DNA of 64,000 nucleotides from Paramagnetospirillum marisnigri (GCF_001650715.1 NZ_LWQT01000040.1:1-64000); one strand, 5' to 3'. Positions 26,053-35,304 are shown, numbered from the stretch's first letter. A program made the numbers and translations. The notes: a model not told the origin generated them from the sequence alone.

Positions 26053-27011
26053 GGCGCCAGCCCCCCCATCACCAGTCCTATGGCCAGCAGGGCGGCCGTC
26101 ACCAATTGCAGCCGCGCGGTGGCGGCGAGGATGGCGTTGAAGGCAGGCCCCCGGGGGGTCGAGACGAAGCGACGGAACAGCAGCAGCGCCAGCGGCACCG
26201 CGCCCAGGGAGAGGATACCCCCCACCGGCCCTAGGGGCGAGGCCAGCACGCCCAGCGGCAGCAGGATCAGGGTGCCGTAGATCAGCTTGGCGGTCTCGGC
26301 CCCGGCCCAGATGGCCAGGGTGCGGCGCCCGGCCAGCCGGTCGGCTTCCATGTCGCGGTAATTGTTGGCCATCAGCACGGCGGCCGCGATGGCGCCCACG
26401 GCGGCGCCCACCACCAGGGTCTGGGCGGTCAGGGTGAAGGCCTGGAGGAAATAAGTGCCTCCCACGGCACCGATGCCGAAAAAGGCGATGACGAAGACCT
26501 CGCCCAGGGGGGTATAGGCGATGGGGCGCGGCCCGCCGGAATAGGCCCACCCCGCCACCAGCGAGGCGAGACCCAGGGCGGCGATGGGCCAACCGCCGCG
26601 CCAGACCAGGAACAGGCCCACCAGGGCCGCCAGGGCGAAACAGGCCAGGGCGGCGCGGCGCACCCGCCCGGGCGAAGCCCAGCCCAGGGCGGTGACCCGG
26701 GGCGGCCCCTGGCGCAGGGGCTGGTCGCCGCCCCTCAGGGCGTCGGCCACGTCGTTATGGAGATTGGTTCCGGCCTGGATGGTCAGCGCGCCCACCAGGG
26801 CGGCAACCAGCGGCGCGGTGTCGAGACGGCCGAGATCATGCCAGGCCAGGGCGGCGCCCGCCACCACCGGCGCGACGGAAATGGTCAGGGTGCGCGGCCG
26901 CACCGCCAGCCACCACAGGCGCCAGCCATCGGGCGGCTGGTCGGCCCGGCTGGCGTCCGGGTCCCTGATCTCCACGGCCGCGCCATCGCGCAGCCCGGTC
27001 TCCAGCGTCAT
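26049..27011 (-). CDS. menA: 1,4-dihydroxy-2-naphthoate polyprenyltransferase
   Basis: MenA joins the polyprenyl tail to 1,4-dihydroxy-2-naphthoate in the membrane, giving demethylmenaquinone. This 320-residue UbiA-superfamily protein has about eight membrane segments. The first prenyl-diphosphate motif is NLHNDVADALRGGD, and the second Asp-rich motif is NNYRDMEADRLAGRRTLA. ATG 27011 overlaps the ubiE stop (ATGA). No other men or mqn genes are in the window. UbiA-type proteins with other aromatic substrates cannot be excluded, but pairing with UbiE/MenG favours MenA. Confidence 0.88.
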   Translation of the reverse strand: MTLETGLRDGAAVEIRDPDASRADQPPDGWRLWWLAVRPRTLTISVAPVVAGAALAWHDLGRLDTAPLVAALVGALTIQAGTNLHNDVADALRGGDQPLRQGPPRVTALGWASPGRVRRAALACFALAALVGLFLVWRGGWPIAALGLASLVAGWAYSGGPRPIAYTPLGEVFVIAFFGIGAVGGTYFLQAFTLTAQTLVVGAAVGAIAAAVLMANNYRDMEADRLAGRRTLAIWAGAETAKLIYGTLILLPLGVLASPLGPVGGILSLGAVPLALLLFRRFVSTPRGPAFNAILAATARLQLVTAALLAIGLVMGGLAP

Positions 27012-27733
27012 GCTTTCCACCCTCGGTGCAGGCAGGCGATGCCCGCCGACAGGTCGCACCATTCCACATCCTTGAACCCGGCGCAAACCATCAAGGCCAT
27101 CAGTTCACGCTGGTCAGGGAAGCGTCGGATCGATTCCACCAGATAATCATAGGCGGCGGGCTGACCGGCGACCCAGGCCCCCAGACGGGGAATCACCAGG
27201 AAAGACCAGGCATCGTAGAACGGCCGCAGCCAGGCCCAGGGGCGCGAGAATTCCAGGCAGAGAAAACGCCCGCCGGGCTTGAGCACCCGGTGAATTTCCG
27301 CCAGGGCGGTCTCGGGCCGGGTGGCGTTGCGAAGGCCGAAGGCGATGGTGACGGTATCCACCGAGGCATCGGCGAAGGGCATGGCCTCGGCGGTGCCGGT
27401 GACGAAGTCCACCGCCAACCCGGCGCAGCGTCGCCGCCCCACCGCCATCATGGCCTCGGACGGATCGCACACCACCACTTGGCGCCCGGCCCCCGCCAGC
27501 AGCCGGGCGATGTCGCCGGTGCCGCCCGCCAGATCGACGATCACCTGCCCGGCGGCCACATGGGCGGCATCGGCCATGCGGCGCTTCCACAGCCGGTGGA
27601 TGCCCAGGCTCATGACGTCGTTCATCAGGTCATAGCGCGGCGCCACCGCCTCGAACACCTGCCTGATCCTGGCCTCGCGTTCCTCGGGCGTGACCGACTG
27701 GAAGCCGAAACTGGTCGACAGCGCACCACTCAC
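27008..27733 (-). CDS. ubiE: demethylmenaquinone/ubiquinone C-methyltransferase
   Basis: UbiE/MenG adds the ring methyl group in the last step of menaquinone synthesis and also acts in ubiquinone synthesis. The 241-residue SAM methyltransferase has VIVDLAGGTGDIA as motif I and the UbiE signature around YDLMNDVMSLGIHRLWKR and AFGLRNATRPETALAEIHRVLKPGG. The start is GTG at 27733, overlapping the nosY stop as GTGA. It ends in a four-base overlap with menA. It is therefore translationally chained between nosY and menA. Confidence 0.92.
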   Translation of the reverse strand: MSGALSTSFGFQSVTPEEREARIRQVFEAVAPRYDLMNDVMSLGIHRLWKRRMADAAHVAAGQVIVDLAGGTGDIARLLAGAGRQVVVCDPSEAMMAVGRRRCAGLAVDFVTGTAEAMPFADASVDTVTIAFGLRNATRPETALAEIHRVLKPGGRFLCLEFSRPWAWLRPFYDAWSFLVIPRLGAWVAGQPAAYDYLVESIRRFPDQRELMALMVCAGFKDVEWCDLSAGIACLHRGWKA

Positions 27734-28557
27734 GGCAGATCGCCGCGCCGGAACAGATGATAGCCGATCCCGGCCGCCACGGTGCCAAGCGCCACCGGAT
27801 AAATCATGGCGAAGGCGAGATAGCCGCCCCGGCCCAGACTATCCAGGATGACATAGGCGGCCGGCCCCATCACCAGCATCTGCGGGTCGAACAACAGGAT
27901 GGCGGCGGTGCGGAAGCTTTGCAGCGGATTGGCCACGGCGATGGCGATGATGGCTTCCAGCGGCAATTGCTGGCGGATCATCACGCCGAGCAGGATCAGG
28001 TCGAGGAACAGCAAAAGGGTCAGCCAGACCAGGAAGGCGCCGGTCTGGGCCACGTCGGGCGAGCGCGCCAGGGTCGAGATCAGCATGCCGATGCCGAGGA
28101 AGGCCCAGGCCAGCGACACCAGCAAGGCGGTATAGACCAGGAACAGCGGCCAATCGACGCCGACACCCCGGACCACGGCATAAAGGGCGGCCAGCGCCAT
28201 GGCGCCGAACACCGGCAGGAACACCACCAGGAAGCGCCCGACCATCTTGCCCCAGAACCAGGCATAGAGCGGAACGGGCAGCGACAGCATGTATTCGAAC
28301 ACCCCGGCCTCGCGGTCGCCCGCCACCGAGCGCACCGTGGTGATCAGGATGAACACCGGCAGGATGGCGACACAGAGCTGGATATAGGTGACCAGCAGGC
28401 GCGACAGGCCGGTGAAGCCCAGGATGCGCGATTCGGTCAGGCCGAACACGAACAGCAGCACGATGATGCCGCCGAACACGGCCGAGTAGAAGGCGAACCA
28501 GCGCGACCGCAGGGACTCGGCGATGTCGAGCCGGGCGGTGAGCAGCAGGGCGTTCAT
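27730..28557 (-). CDS. nosY: NosY, ABC-type permease for NosZ maturation
   Basis: NosY is the membrane part of the NosDFY complex needed to build the CuZ site of nitrous oxide reductase. The 275-residue protein has about six membrane segments and the ABC-2 pattern RSVAGDREAGVFEYMLSLPV. ATG 28557 is chosen because AAGGGGGG lies six bases upstream; ATG 28563 sits directly on that sequence. It follows nosL after a 142-base gap holding a nested palindrome and runs into ubiE with a four-base overlap. Confidence 0.92.
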   Translation of the reverse strand: MNALLLTARLDIAESLRSRWFAFYSAVFGGIIVLLFVFGLTESRILGFTGLSRLLVTYIQLCVAILPVFILITTVRSVAGDREAGVFEYMLSLPVPLYAWFWGKMVGRFLVVFLPVFGAMALAALYAVVRGVGVDWPLFLVYTALLVSLAWAFLGIGMLISTLARSPDVAQTGAFLVWLTLLLFLDLILLGVMIRQQLPLEAIIAIAVANPLQSFRTAAILLFDPQMLVMGPAAYVILDSLGRGGYLAFAMIYPVALGTVAAGIGYHLFRRGDLP

Positions 28558-28580
28558 GGGCATCCCCCCTTAATCCGCCT

Positions 28581-28687
28581 TGTCATCCCGAGGGAGCCCC
28601 GCGACCGAGGGATCTCCGCCCGGCGGGATGTCGCCGTGCCGACGATGGCGTTCCAGGAAGAGATCCCTTGCCGCGCTCGGGATGACA
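28581..28687. repeat. nested palindrome between nosL and nosY
   Basis: TGTCATCCCGAG (28581-28592) pairs perfectly with CTCGGGATGACA (28676-28687). Inside it AGGGATCTC (28608-28616) pairs perfectly with GAGATCCCT (28660-28668). The result is a 107-base fold-back of REP type within the nos operon. As RNA it could be a processing or stability element separating nosL from nosY and menG-menA. Confidence 0.7.
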
Positions 28688-28699
28688 TGGATTGTGTCC

Positions 28700-29185
28700 T
28701 CATCCGCGATCCTCCGTGGTCACCGTCGGCTCGCAACGGCTGGTGGACCCCTGGGTCAGGATGGCGCCCCGGAAGCGCTCGAAGCCGAAATCGTCGCCCT
28801 TGGACTCGGGCCGGGCGCCGAAGCCATGGGCCATGGGGGTCTTCACCCCCTTGACGTAGAAGGCCTTGAAGCCGTCTAGCCATTGGCCGGTTTCCATATG
28901 GCCGACCCAGAACTCGGTCTTGGGATGCTTGGCCCAGTCCTGCTTGACCAGGAACAGGATGGCGTCGCCGGGATCGTCGAAATTGTGGACCTTGCCACTG
29001 GGACCCGCCCGCAACTGGGCGACGAAGCGCCGGTCGTCGATGACCATGCCGCAATAGTCGCAGACATCGCGTCCGAGCCGGACATCCACCGGTCCGGTGG
29101 AGGGACCGCCGCAACCCGAGGCTACCAGGGCCAGGCCGGGGACCAGGGCGACGAAGTGACGGCGGGTCATGTGATGATTGCACAT
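28700..29185 (-). CDS. nosL: NosL copper-binding lipoprotein
   Basis: NosL is an outer periplasmic copper chaperone that delivers Cu(I) to NosZ during maturation. This 161-residue protein has a signal with a lipobox-like LVASGC near residue 21 and the NosL signature DVCDYCGMVIDD, where C and M residues bind copper. ATG 29185 follows GGAGGACACGCC. It starts 11 bases after nosF. The mature domain also contains FVKQDWAKH-type and MAHGFGARPE patterns typical of the family. Confidence 0.92.
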   Translation of the reverse strand: MCNHHMTRRHFVALVPGLALVASGCGGPSTGPVDVRLGRDVCDYCGMVIDDRRFVAQLRAGPSGKVHNFDDPGDAILFLVKQDWAKHPKTEFWVGHMETGQWLDGFKAFYVKGVKTPMAHGFGARPESKGDDFGFERFRGAILTQGSTSRCEPTVTTEDRG

Positions 29186-29196
29186 GGCGTGTCCTC

Positions 29197-30042
29197 CTAT
29201 TTCATCTCGATACCGGCCACCAGGCCGGCATAGCGGGCGAGCACGCCCAGGAAACGCAGACGGTCGGGGCCGTTGACCGGCCCCCTCCAACTCAGGCCGT
29301 CATCCTCCGAAACGAAACCCCATTCCGCCATGGCCTTGGCGAAAGCGGCTTCTGCCCGGGTCAGGCGGATGGTGCAGTCCAACCGCGCGGTCATGTCCAC
29401 GTCGTCGGCAACCCGGTCGTCCAGCGATACCTTGCCCTGGTCCAGTTCGACCACACGGTTGACCAGGGCCGCCACCTCGTCCAGGCGATGGCTGGTGATC
29501 AGCATCACCGCATCGTCCTTGCGCTGGTGCAGCAGGCCGAAAAAGATGTGGCGCGCCTCGGGGTCCAGATTGGCGGCGGGTTCGTCCATGATCAGCAGGT
29601 CGGCGTCGCGGCCCAGCGCCATGGCGATCAGGGTCTTCTGCTTCATGCCGCCCGACAGCTTCACGAAAGGACGCGAGCGGACCATGTCCCAATCCAGGCC
29701 CAGCGCCCGCATCACGGCAACGATGCGCGCGGGGTCGGAGCCACAGACCGCGGCGGCGAAATTGACCAGTTCGCCCACCGGCATGCGCAAGGGCGGCGGA
29801 ATCTGCGGCACGAAGCCGACCCGGGCCAGCACCTCCTTGCGATGGGCCTTGGGGTCGAGACCGCCCACCGTGACCACGCCGTCATGCAGGTATTCACCCA
29901 GCAGGCAGCGGATCAGGGTGGTCTTGCCGGCGCCGTTGGAGCCCACCAGCGCCACCCGCTCGCCGGTCTGCACCGACAGGCTGACGCCGTCGAGCACCTT
30001 GTGCCGCTTGAAGGTCTTGGAGACGTTGTCGAAGGTGATCAT
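29197..30042 (-). CDS. nosF: NosF, ABC ATPase for NosZ maturation
   Basis: NosF powers the NosDFY transporter. The 281-residue protein has Walker A GSNGAGKTT (about residues 38-46), the ABC signature LSGGMKQK, Walker B DLLIMDEP and the H-loop TSH. ATG 30042 overlaps the nosH stop by four bases. The C-terminal 60 residues extend past the ABC core, as is usual in NosF. Confidence 0.94.
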   Translation of the reverse strand: MITFDNVSKTFKRHKVLDGVSLSVQTGERVALVGSNGAGKTTLIRCLLGEYLHDGVVTVGGLDPKAHRKEVLARVGFVPQIPPPLRMPVGELVNFAAAVCGSDPARIVAVMRALGLDWDMVRSRPFVKLSGGMKQKTLIAMALGRDADLLIMDEPAANLDPEARHIFFGLLHQRKDDAVMLITSHRLDEVAALVNRVVELDQGKVSLDDRVADDVDMTARLDCTIRLTRAEAAFAKAMAEWGFVSEDDGLSWRGPVNGPDRLRFLGVLARYAGLVAGIEMK

Positions 30043-31001
30043 AGCAGCTTGTTCAACCCCTTGATCTCGAACTTCAGCGATCCGGTGGGGCAGGCATCGA
30101 TGCACAGCCCGCAGCGGGTACAGTCCGGACCGATGGCCACCGAAACGTCCTCGGCATAGGTTTTCTTGGTGCAATCCAGCACATGGGGCACCAGGCAGAC
30201 CTTGCGACAGTCGCCCTCGTGCAGGCAGTTTTCCAGCGTATACTTCACCCGCACCGGCGACACCGCGCCGACGAAGCCATAGGTCAGGCCGATGGGGCAG
30301 ATGTAGCGGCACCACATGCGGCGGATGAACACCACCTCGTAGGCCAGCAGGCCCAGCACCCAGATCATGGCCAGACCGGGGCCGTAGATCAGGGCGCGCG
30401 ACACGATGCCGGTGGGCGAGATGGACTCGAACACGGTATAGCCGCTGATCACCGCCAGCAGGGCGAAGACCACGTAGAGCACGGTGCGCGAGCCGCGATG
30501 CAGCGGGTAATCCACCACCATGCGCCGCGCCGCCAGGAACAGGTGGAGCTTCTCGGCGAGCTCGGCCAGCAGGTGATAGGGGCAGGTCCAGGAACAGAAG
30601 GTCCGCCCGCCCAGCAGCCACCACAGGAAGAACACCGTCGAGGTGCCGATCACCAGATTGATCAGGATGGTCTTGTAGGCCAGCATCACCTGGATGGCCG
30701 AATTGAGGTCGGCCATGTGGAAGCCGATGACGCGCGACGCGGTCAGCGAGCCTTCCACCAGTTGCACGTCGAAGGCGAAGGACGCCACGAAGACCATGTT
30801 GACGAAGATCAGCGTCGCCCAGCGGATGTTGCGCCATTTGTGGCTGTTGTGGCTGGCATGGGCGGCCTTGATTTCCTTGGCACGCTCGGCCCCCTTCACC
30901 TGGCGCTTGGCCTCGTGCATGGCCGTGGCCTCGGAACTGTGGCAGCGCGGCCGCTCGGGCTGGGCGCCCAGCATGATCTTGATCGAGGAGAGCAGGCTCA
31001 T
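30039..31001 (-). CDS. nosH: NosH (NapH-like) membrane iron-sulfur quinol dehydrogenase subunit
   Basis: This 320-residue membrane ferredoxin is homologous to NapH. It has four or more membrane segments, two cytoplasmic CxxxCP motifs (CSWTCPYH and CRYICPIG) and a C-terminal [4Fe-4S] ferredoxin motif CTRCGLCIDACPTGS, with a second cysteine cluster CLHEGDCRKVC. In clade II nos systems NosG and NosH are thought to take electrons from menaquinol. ATG 31001 overlaps the nosG stop (ATGA), and its stop overlaps nosF. Confidence 0.9.
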   Translation of the reverse strand: MSLLSSIKIMLGAQPERPRCHSSEATAMHEAKRQVKGAERAKEIKAAHASHNSHKWRNIRWATLIFVNMVFVASFAFDVQLVEGSLTASRVIGFHMADLNSAIQVMLAYKTILINLVIGTSTVFFLWWLLGGRTFCSWTCPYHLLAELAEKLHLFLAARRMVVDYPLHRGSRTVLYVVFALLAVISGYTVFESISPTGIVSRALIYGPGLAMIWVLGLLAYEVVFIRRMWCRYICPIGLTYGFVGAVSPVRVKYTLENCLHEGDCRKVCLVPHVLDCTKKTYAEDVSVAIGPDCTRCGLCIDACPTGSLKFEIKGLNKLL

Positions 31002-31759
31002 CACGCGTCTCCCCACTGGCGGCGGATGTCGATAACGATGGAGGCCGGTTCGGTCGGGCAGATCATCTCGCACATGCCGCAGCCGGTGCAGGCCTGATGC
31101 ACCACCGGAGTGCGGCGCTTGTCGGCGGGATCGGCCGACAGGGGTTCCAGGGTGATGGCGTTGGGAACCGGGCATTCGCGGACGCACAGGTCGCACAGCT
31201 CCAGCTCATAGGGGTAGTCGGCCAGCTTGACCGGCTTCCAGCGGTCGATATGGGCGTAGCGGTGCAGCCCCTTGAACGGTGCCGGGCGGGCGGCGCCCTT
31301 CCAGCCCTCGCCCTTGCGGGCCAGGCAGGCATTGGGGCGGTCCAGCCGGGCCAGGCCCATGCGGACTTCCTCCTTCTTGCTGACCGCATGGGCCAGGGCG
31401 CCGGTAGGGCAGGCCAGAACGCACTGCACCGCGTCGCAGGAGAAATCGCAGGCCTGCTCGCGGGCCGGGATATAGGGCACGCCCACCCCGAAGCCCTCGT
31501 CCAGATCACCCAGCTTGATAGCCCGCACCGGGCAGACCTGGACGCACTGGCCGCATTTGATGCAGGCCGCCAGGAAATCCTGCTCGGCGATGGCGCCGGG
31601 GGGACGCAGGCGCGGTGTCCATTTGCGCAGCACCGGAAAGAAACCGAACAGCGAGGCGCCGATGATGGCGGCCCCCATGGTCAGCGAGCGCATCACCTGC
31701 CGACGGGTCTTGGCATTGGCCGCCGCCGGGCCAGCGGCCGGAGGGGTTTTCTCGCTCAT
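31001..31759 (-). CDS. nosG: NosG (NapG-like) periplasmic ferredoxin
   Basis: This 252-residue polyferredoxin is homologous to NapG. An N-terminal twin-arginine-like segment (TRRQVMRSLTMGAAIIGASLFG) is followed by four cysteine clusters for [4Fe-4S] centres: CIKCGQCVQVCPV, CDFSCDAVQCVLACPTG, CDLCVRECPV and CTGCGMCEMICPTEP. It should pair with NosH to oxidise menaquinol and pass electrons to the c-type cytochromes. ATG 31759 overlaps the nosD stop by four bases. Confidence 0.92.
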   Translation of the reverse strand: MSEKTPPAAGPAAANAKTRRQVMRSLTMGAAIIGASLFGFFPVLRKWTPRLRPPGAIAEQDFLAACIKCGQCVQVCPVRAIKLGDLDEGFGVGVPYIPAREQACDFSCDAVQCVLACPTGALAHAVSKKEEVRMGLARLDRPNACLARKGEGWKGAARPAPFKGLHRYAHIDRWKPVKLADYPYELELCDLCVRECPVPNAITLEPLSADPADKRRTPVVHQACTGCGMCEMICPTEPASIVIDIRRQWGDA

Positions 31760-33066
31760 GACTTGGGCTCCAGGTTCGATCCCGCCTTGAAGGTCTTGTC
31801 GGTCCCCAGGCGGGGGGTCTTGTCTTCAAGCAGCAGCACCGGCTCGCTGAACGGCGCCAGCCGGTCGAGGAAGTCCAGCACCTCCAGCAGCGGCGTGCCC
31901 TTGAAGAACTTGGTATTGGGCACGTCCATCCACACCCGCCCGGCATAGCCGTAGACCCGGTGCGACTTGTCGCCGACACCGTCGCCGTTGCGGTCGAAGC
32001 CCTGATAGTCTTCCCAGCGATTGCCTTCCCAGACGTTCCGCTTGGCCGAGCCGCCGCCATAGATGGCGACCTCGGTGATGTTGCCGGTCAGCAGATTGCC
32101 GGTGAAGATGCTGTCCTTCCAGTCGTTGAGGAAGGAGATGGCGATATCGTTGAAGGCGATGCGATTGCCCTTGATGCGGTTCTTGGTGCCGGGCTCGTAG
32201 GGAGCCACGTCGATGGCGATGCCGCTCGAGCAATACATCAGGTCATTGTTCTCGATGACCACGTCGCTGCTTTCCTTCAGCGACATGCAGGTCCCCACCG
32301 CCCCCACGGCGCGGGCCACGTAGTTATTGCGGATGATGTCGCCGGAATCGTACATCATGGAGATGCCGGTCATGTTGTCGATGAACTGGTTGTTCTCGGC
32401 GATGTTGTCCGAGGACTTCATCAGGTGCAGGCCATAGCGCCCGCCGCTTTGGCGGTTGGCGACGAAACGGTTGCCGTTGGCGTACCAGAACACGATGTCG
32501 CGACCGCCCCGGAACTCGTTCTCGGTCAGCAGGTTGTCGTTGGAATACCACAGTTTGATGCCGTCGCCGCGCCGCTGCATGTTGAACGGCTTGCCCAGAT
32601 AGTGGTTGCGCCGGACGATATTGCGGTCGGACCGCTCCATGGCGATGCCGAACAGCACGTCCTCCATCCGGTTGTCCTCGATGACGTTGTCGTTGCCACG
32701 GACCTGGATGGCGGCATCCTGCTGGGGATGGCCGACGCCGCTGTTGATCAGGCGCAGATTGCGCACCGTGGCGCCATTGGTGGTGATCCACAGCACCGAG
32801 CCCTCGCCACCGCCATCGAAGGTGACCTTGCCCTTGCCGTCCAGGATGATGGGCCGGGTCACCTTGACGCCCTTGTAGCGTCCCGGCGGCGGCACCACTT
32901 CCTGGCCCGGCTGGGCCATGTCGATCAGGGCCTGGATCAGCGAGGAATCCATCAGCGGCTCATCTGCCGGAGGAACCGGGGCAGGCGCCGCCGGGGCGGT
33001 GGCGGCGGCAAGCGCCATCACCAGCCCTACAATGGAATTCGACACGTTCTTGACTGTCAGTCCCAT
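31756..33066 (-). CDS. nosD: NosD periplasmic right-handed beta-helix maturation protein
   Basis: NosD is the periplasmic part of NosDFY, acting in copper or sulfur supply to the CuZ site. The 436-residue protein has a signal peptide (IVGLVMALAAATAPAAPA) and a long series of short beta-helix turns rich in NDN, NNY and GIS motifs (about residues 85-340), as in CASH/NosD proteins. ATG 33066 is preceded by GGTGGA; an in-frame GTG at 33078 is an alternative. It is 40 bases downstream of the NosB-like gene. Confidence 0.92.
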   Translation of the reverse strand: MGLTVKNVSNSIVGLVMALAAATAPAAPAPVPPADEPLMDSSLIQALIDMAQPGQEVVPPPGRYKGVKVTRPIILDGKGKVTFDGGGEGSVLWITTNGATVRNLRLINSGVGHPQQDAAIQVRGNDNVIEDNRMEDVLFGIAMERSDRNIVRRNHYLGKPFNMQRRGDGIKLWYSNDNLLTENEFRGGRDIVFWYANGNRFVANRQSGGRYGLHLMKSSDNIAENNQFIDNMTGISMMYDSGDIIRNNYVARAVGAVGTCMSLKESSDVVIENNDLMYCSSGIAIDVAPYEPGTKNRIKGNRIAFNDIAISFLNDWKDSIFTGNLLTGNITEVAIYGGGSAKRNVWEGNRWEDYQGFDRNGDGVGDKSHRVYGYAGRVWMDVPNTKFFKGTPLLEVLDFLDRLAPFSEPVLLLEDKTPRLGTDKTFKAGSNLEPKS

Positions 33067-33106
33067 GGTGCCGTCCACCGCATGATCCGCGTTGAAACGC
33101 CGAAAC

Positions 33107-33781
33107 CTAGTCCTTCAGGGCCTTGCGCTGGAGCAGCAGCGCCAGGATCAGACAGAGCGACGCGGCGCAGAGCAGGCCGAAGCCGTAATGGGGATAGGAA
33201 TAGGTGGAGAACTGCGCCACCTTGCCGTCACCGAACACGGTGGGCATGAAGGGCTTGACCGAGAAGGCCGCCCACGAGCGCAGGTTATGGCCGAACCACC
33301 ACAGCCAGGCGGAATAATCCACCACGAAGGCCACGGGAATGACGATGCCCGATAGCGGCAGCACCCACCAGAACGGCCCGGCATAGACCAGGAAAGCGGC
33401 CAGCATGACGCCCACCAGCATGAACAGGTAAGGCGCCGCCGCGATTTCCAGCGCCGCGCCGCGGGCGATGGGCTCCATGCCGATGAAGTGGTTGATGACG
33501 TCCATTTCCTCGACGCAGTTCAGCCCACCTTCCTCGTCACCCCATGAGGTCTGCTGTCCCGGCTTGGGAGCGACCTGGGACGTACAGCCATTGAACACGC
33601 CGTTCATGTGGAAGTGAATGCGGATGCCGTCGGGAAAGGTCTCGGCCGGATAGTTCGGCGCCTTCAGCGCCACCCACCAGATGGGGGAGAAATACGCCCC
33701 TCCGATCATCAGGGCGGCGACCACGGTCAGGATGCGCACCAGGGCGGGCTTGCGGCTGCCCTTGCCGTCGGATTTGGTCAT
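33107..33781 (-). CDS. NosB-like integral membrane protein of clade II nos operons
   Basis: This 224-residue protein has four clear membrane segments, near residues 17-36, 110-133, 137-157 and 195-216. A periplasmic loop holds FHMNGVFNGC and a second cysteine in GGLNCVEEMD. Clade II nos clusters such as that of Wolinella encode a multi-span protein called NosB near nosZ and nosD. The position and topology match, but I have not aligned them. ATG 33781 follows GAGGA; an upstream ATG at 33799 lacks a ribosome binding site. Confidence 0.65.
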   Translation of the reverse strand: MTKSDGKGSRKPALVRILTVVAALMIGGAYFSPIWWVALKAPNYPAETFPDGIRIHFHMNGVFNGCTSQVAPKPGQQTSWGDEEGGLNCVEEMDVINHFIGMEPIARGAALEIAAAPYLFMLVGVMLAAFLVYAGPFWWVLPLSGIVIPVAFVVDYSAWLWWFGHNLRSWAAFSVKPFMPTVFGDGKVAQFSTYSYPHYGFGLLCAASLCLILALLLQRKALKD

Positions 33782-33868
33782 GGAATCCTCGATGGACATT
33801 CAGGAAAGGGGGCGGTACCCCTGCGAAAGCCAAGACACCGCCCATTGTCCACGTTATATCAGATTTTC

Positions 33869-34624
33869 CTACTGGAAGTCGGGATTCTTCCAGCCCTTGG
33901 GAGCGATCATGTTCGCGGGCGGCTTCAGGCGCGAGGTATAGTCCAGCACCGCCTTGGTATCCCGTTCGCTGAAGGTCTGGATCTGCTTCATCATGTCGGG
34001 ATTGGCGTTGCGGCGCTTGCCTTCCTTGATCCACTGGTACTGACGCAGCAGATAGGCGTAGTGCTGGCCTTGGATACGGGGATAGAACTTGTCGTTGTCA
34101 CCGGCGCCATCGGCACCGTGGCAGCGGGTGCAGTTCTCCTCGTACAGCTTCTTGCCGTGGGCCAGGTCCTTGCCGTCGCCCAGGCCGGGCTCGGGGTTCA
34201 TGGGCAGCTTGGCCATATAGGCGGCCACGTCGGCGATGGACTGCGGCCCGCCGATCTGGGACGGCAGGGCGAAGGGATACATGGTGGGATTGTCGCGGTT
34301 CAGAGCCCGGATATCGGCCAGCTGCTTGATGGTGACCTTGGGATGCTGCCCGGCCAGTTGCGGGAAGGTGCCATCGGTCAGGCCCCAGCCCTCCATCTGG
34401 TGGCAGGCGGAGCAGACCTCGTAGACCTCGCGGCCGTTCTTCAGGTCCGGCTTCAGTTTCAGGGCCTCGTCTTCCTCGCCGCCACCGGCGTGCCATTGAT
34501 AGCCTTCCTCGCCCAGGGACTTGCCCTTCTGGGGGGTCGCGCCGCCAGCGGCGTAAACGGCACCACCGGCCACCAGGGCGGCGGCGGCCACGACGATGGC
34601 CAGGCTGTGCTTGAACTTCAACAT
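33869..34624 (-). CDS. dihaem periplasmic cytochrome c
   Basis: This 251-residue protein has a signal peptide (HSLAIVVAAAALVAGGAVYA) and two class I cytochrome c domains with haem motifs CSACH (about residue 71) and CTRCH (about residue 165). The first domain shows the GWGLTDGTFPQLAGQHPKV pattern typical of cytochromes linked to respiration. It lies between nosZ and nosD, so it likely carries electrons from NosGH towards NosZ. Methionine ligands are plausible at MYPFALP and in the C-terminal domain but not certain. ATG 34624 opens the signal peptide. Confidence 0.9.
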   Translation of the reverse strand: MLKFKHSLAIVVAAAALVAGGAVYAAGGATPQKGKSLGEEGYQWHAGGGEEDEALKLKPDLKNGREVYEVCSACHQMEGWGLTDGTFPQLAGQHPKVTIKQLADIRALNRDNPTMYPFALPSQIGGPQSIADVAAYMAKLPMNPEPGLGDGKDLAHGKKLYEENCTRCHGADGAGDNDKFYPRIQGQHYAYLLRQYQWIKEGKRRNANPDMMKQIQTFSERDTKAVLDYTSRLKPPANMIAPKGWKNPDFQ

Positions 34625-34686
34625 CTGGGTCTGTCTCCGAAAGTCTGAACCAACTGGTCCGCAGATTAGCAAAAGCTCAGAGATGC

Positions 34687-35304
34687 TTACTTGACTGTGG
34701 ACAAGTAGTCGGCGATGGCGGTGATTTCGTCGTCGGTCACCAGATGCATGACCGGCTGCATGGCGTTGGCCTTGCCGTTGGTCCGGGCACCGGACTTGAT
34801 GTCCCTGGTCTGGGCCAGGACATAAGCCTTGTCCTGACCGGCGATGGCGGGATAGCCGGGCAGCGGCTTCTTGCCTTCCTTGCCGTGACAGGCGACGCAG
34901 GTCTTGGTCAGGAACAGGGTCTTGCCGGGATGGGGCGGAGCGGCGGCGGCCGGCGCGGCGGCGGCTGGAGCCTCCTTCAGGCTCTCCAGGTACTGGGCCA
35001 AGGCCTTCATCTCGTCCTCGGACAGGTCATCGACGATGGGCTTCATGGTGTCGACGCTCTGGCCGTTCTTGCGGGCGCCGGACTTGATGTCCTTCATCTG
35101 GTTGAAGGCGTATTCGGCGCCTTGCCCGGCGAGCTTGGGAAAGCCCTCCTGCAGCGGGGTCTTGGCGTCCTCGCCGTGGCAGGCGACGCAGCCCTTATCG
35201 GTGAACAGCGCCTTGCCATCGGCGGCAAGGGCCTGGGAATTGAAGGCTCCGATGACGGCCAGGGCGGCCGCGACGGCGACTTGCCGCTTCACGCTGATGC
35301 GCAT
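34687..35304 (-). CDS. dihaem cytochrome c directly after nosZ
   Basis: This 205-residue cytochrome c has a signal peptide (VKRQVAVAAALAVIGAFNSQALA) and two haem motifs, both CVACH (about residues 39 and 137), separated by an Ala/Pro-rich linker. Each half has the same order, CVACHG.....LQEGFPKLAGQ or LPGYPAIAGQ, then KSGAR, which points to an internal duplication. It is the first gene after the nosZ terminator. It probably donates electrons to the CuA site. ATG 35304 follows AAGGA. Confidence 0.92.
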   Translation of the reverse strand: MRISVKRQVAVAAALAVIGAFNSQALAADGKALFTDKGCVACHGEDAKTPLQEGFPKLAGQGAEYAFNQMKDIKSGARKNGQSVDTMKPIVDDLSEDEMKALAQYLESLKEAPAAAAPAAAAPPHPGKTLFLTKTCVACHGKEGKKPLPGYPAIAGQDKAYVLAQTRDIKSGARTNGKANAMQPVMHLVTDDEITAIADYLSTVK

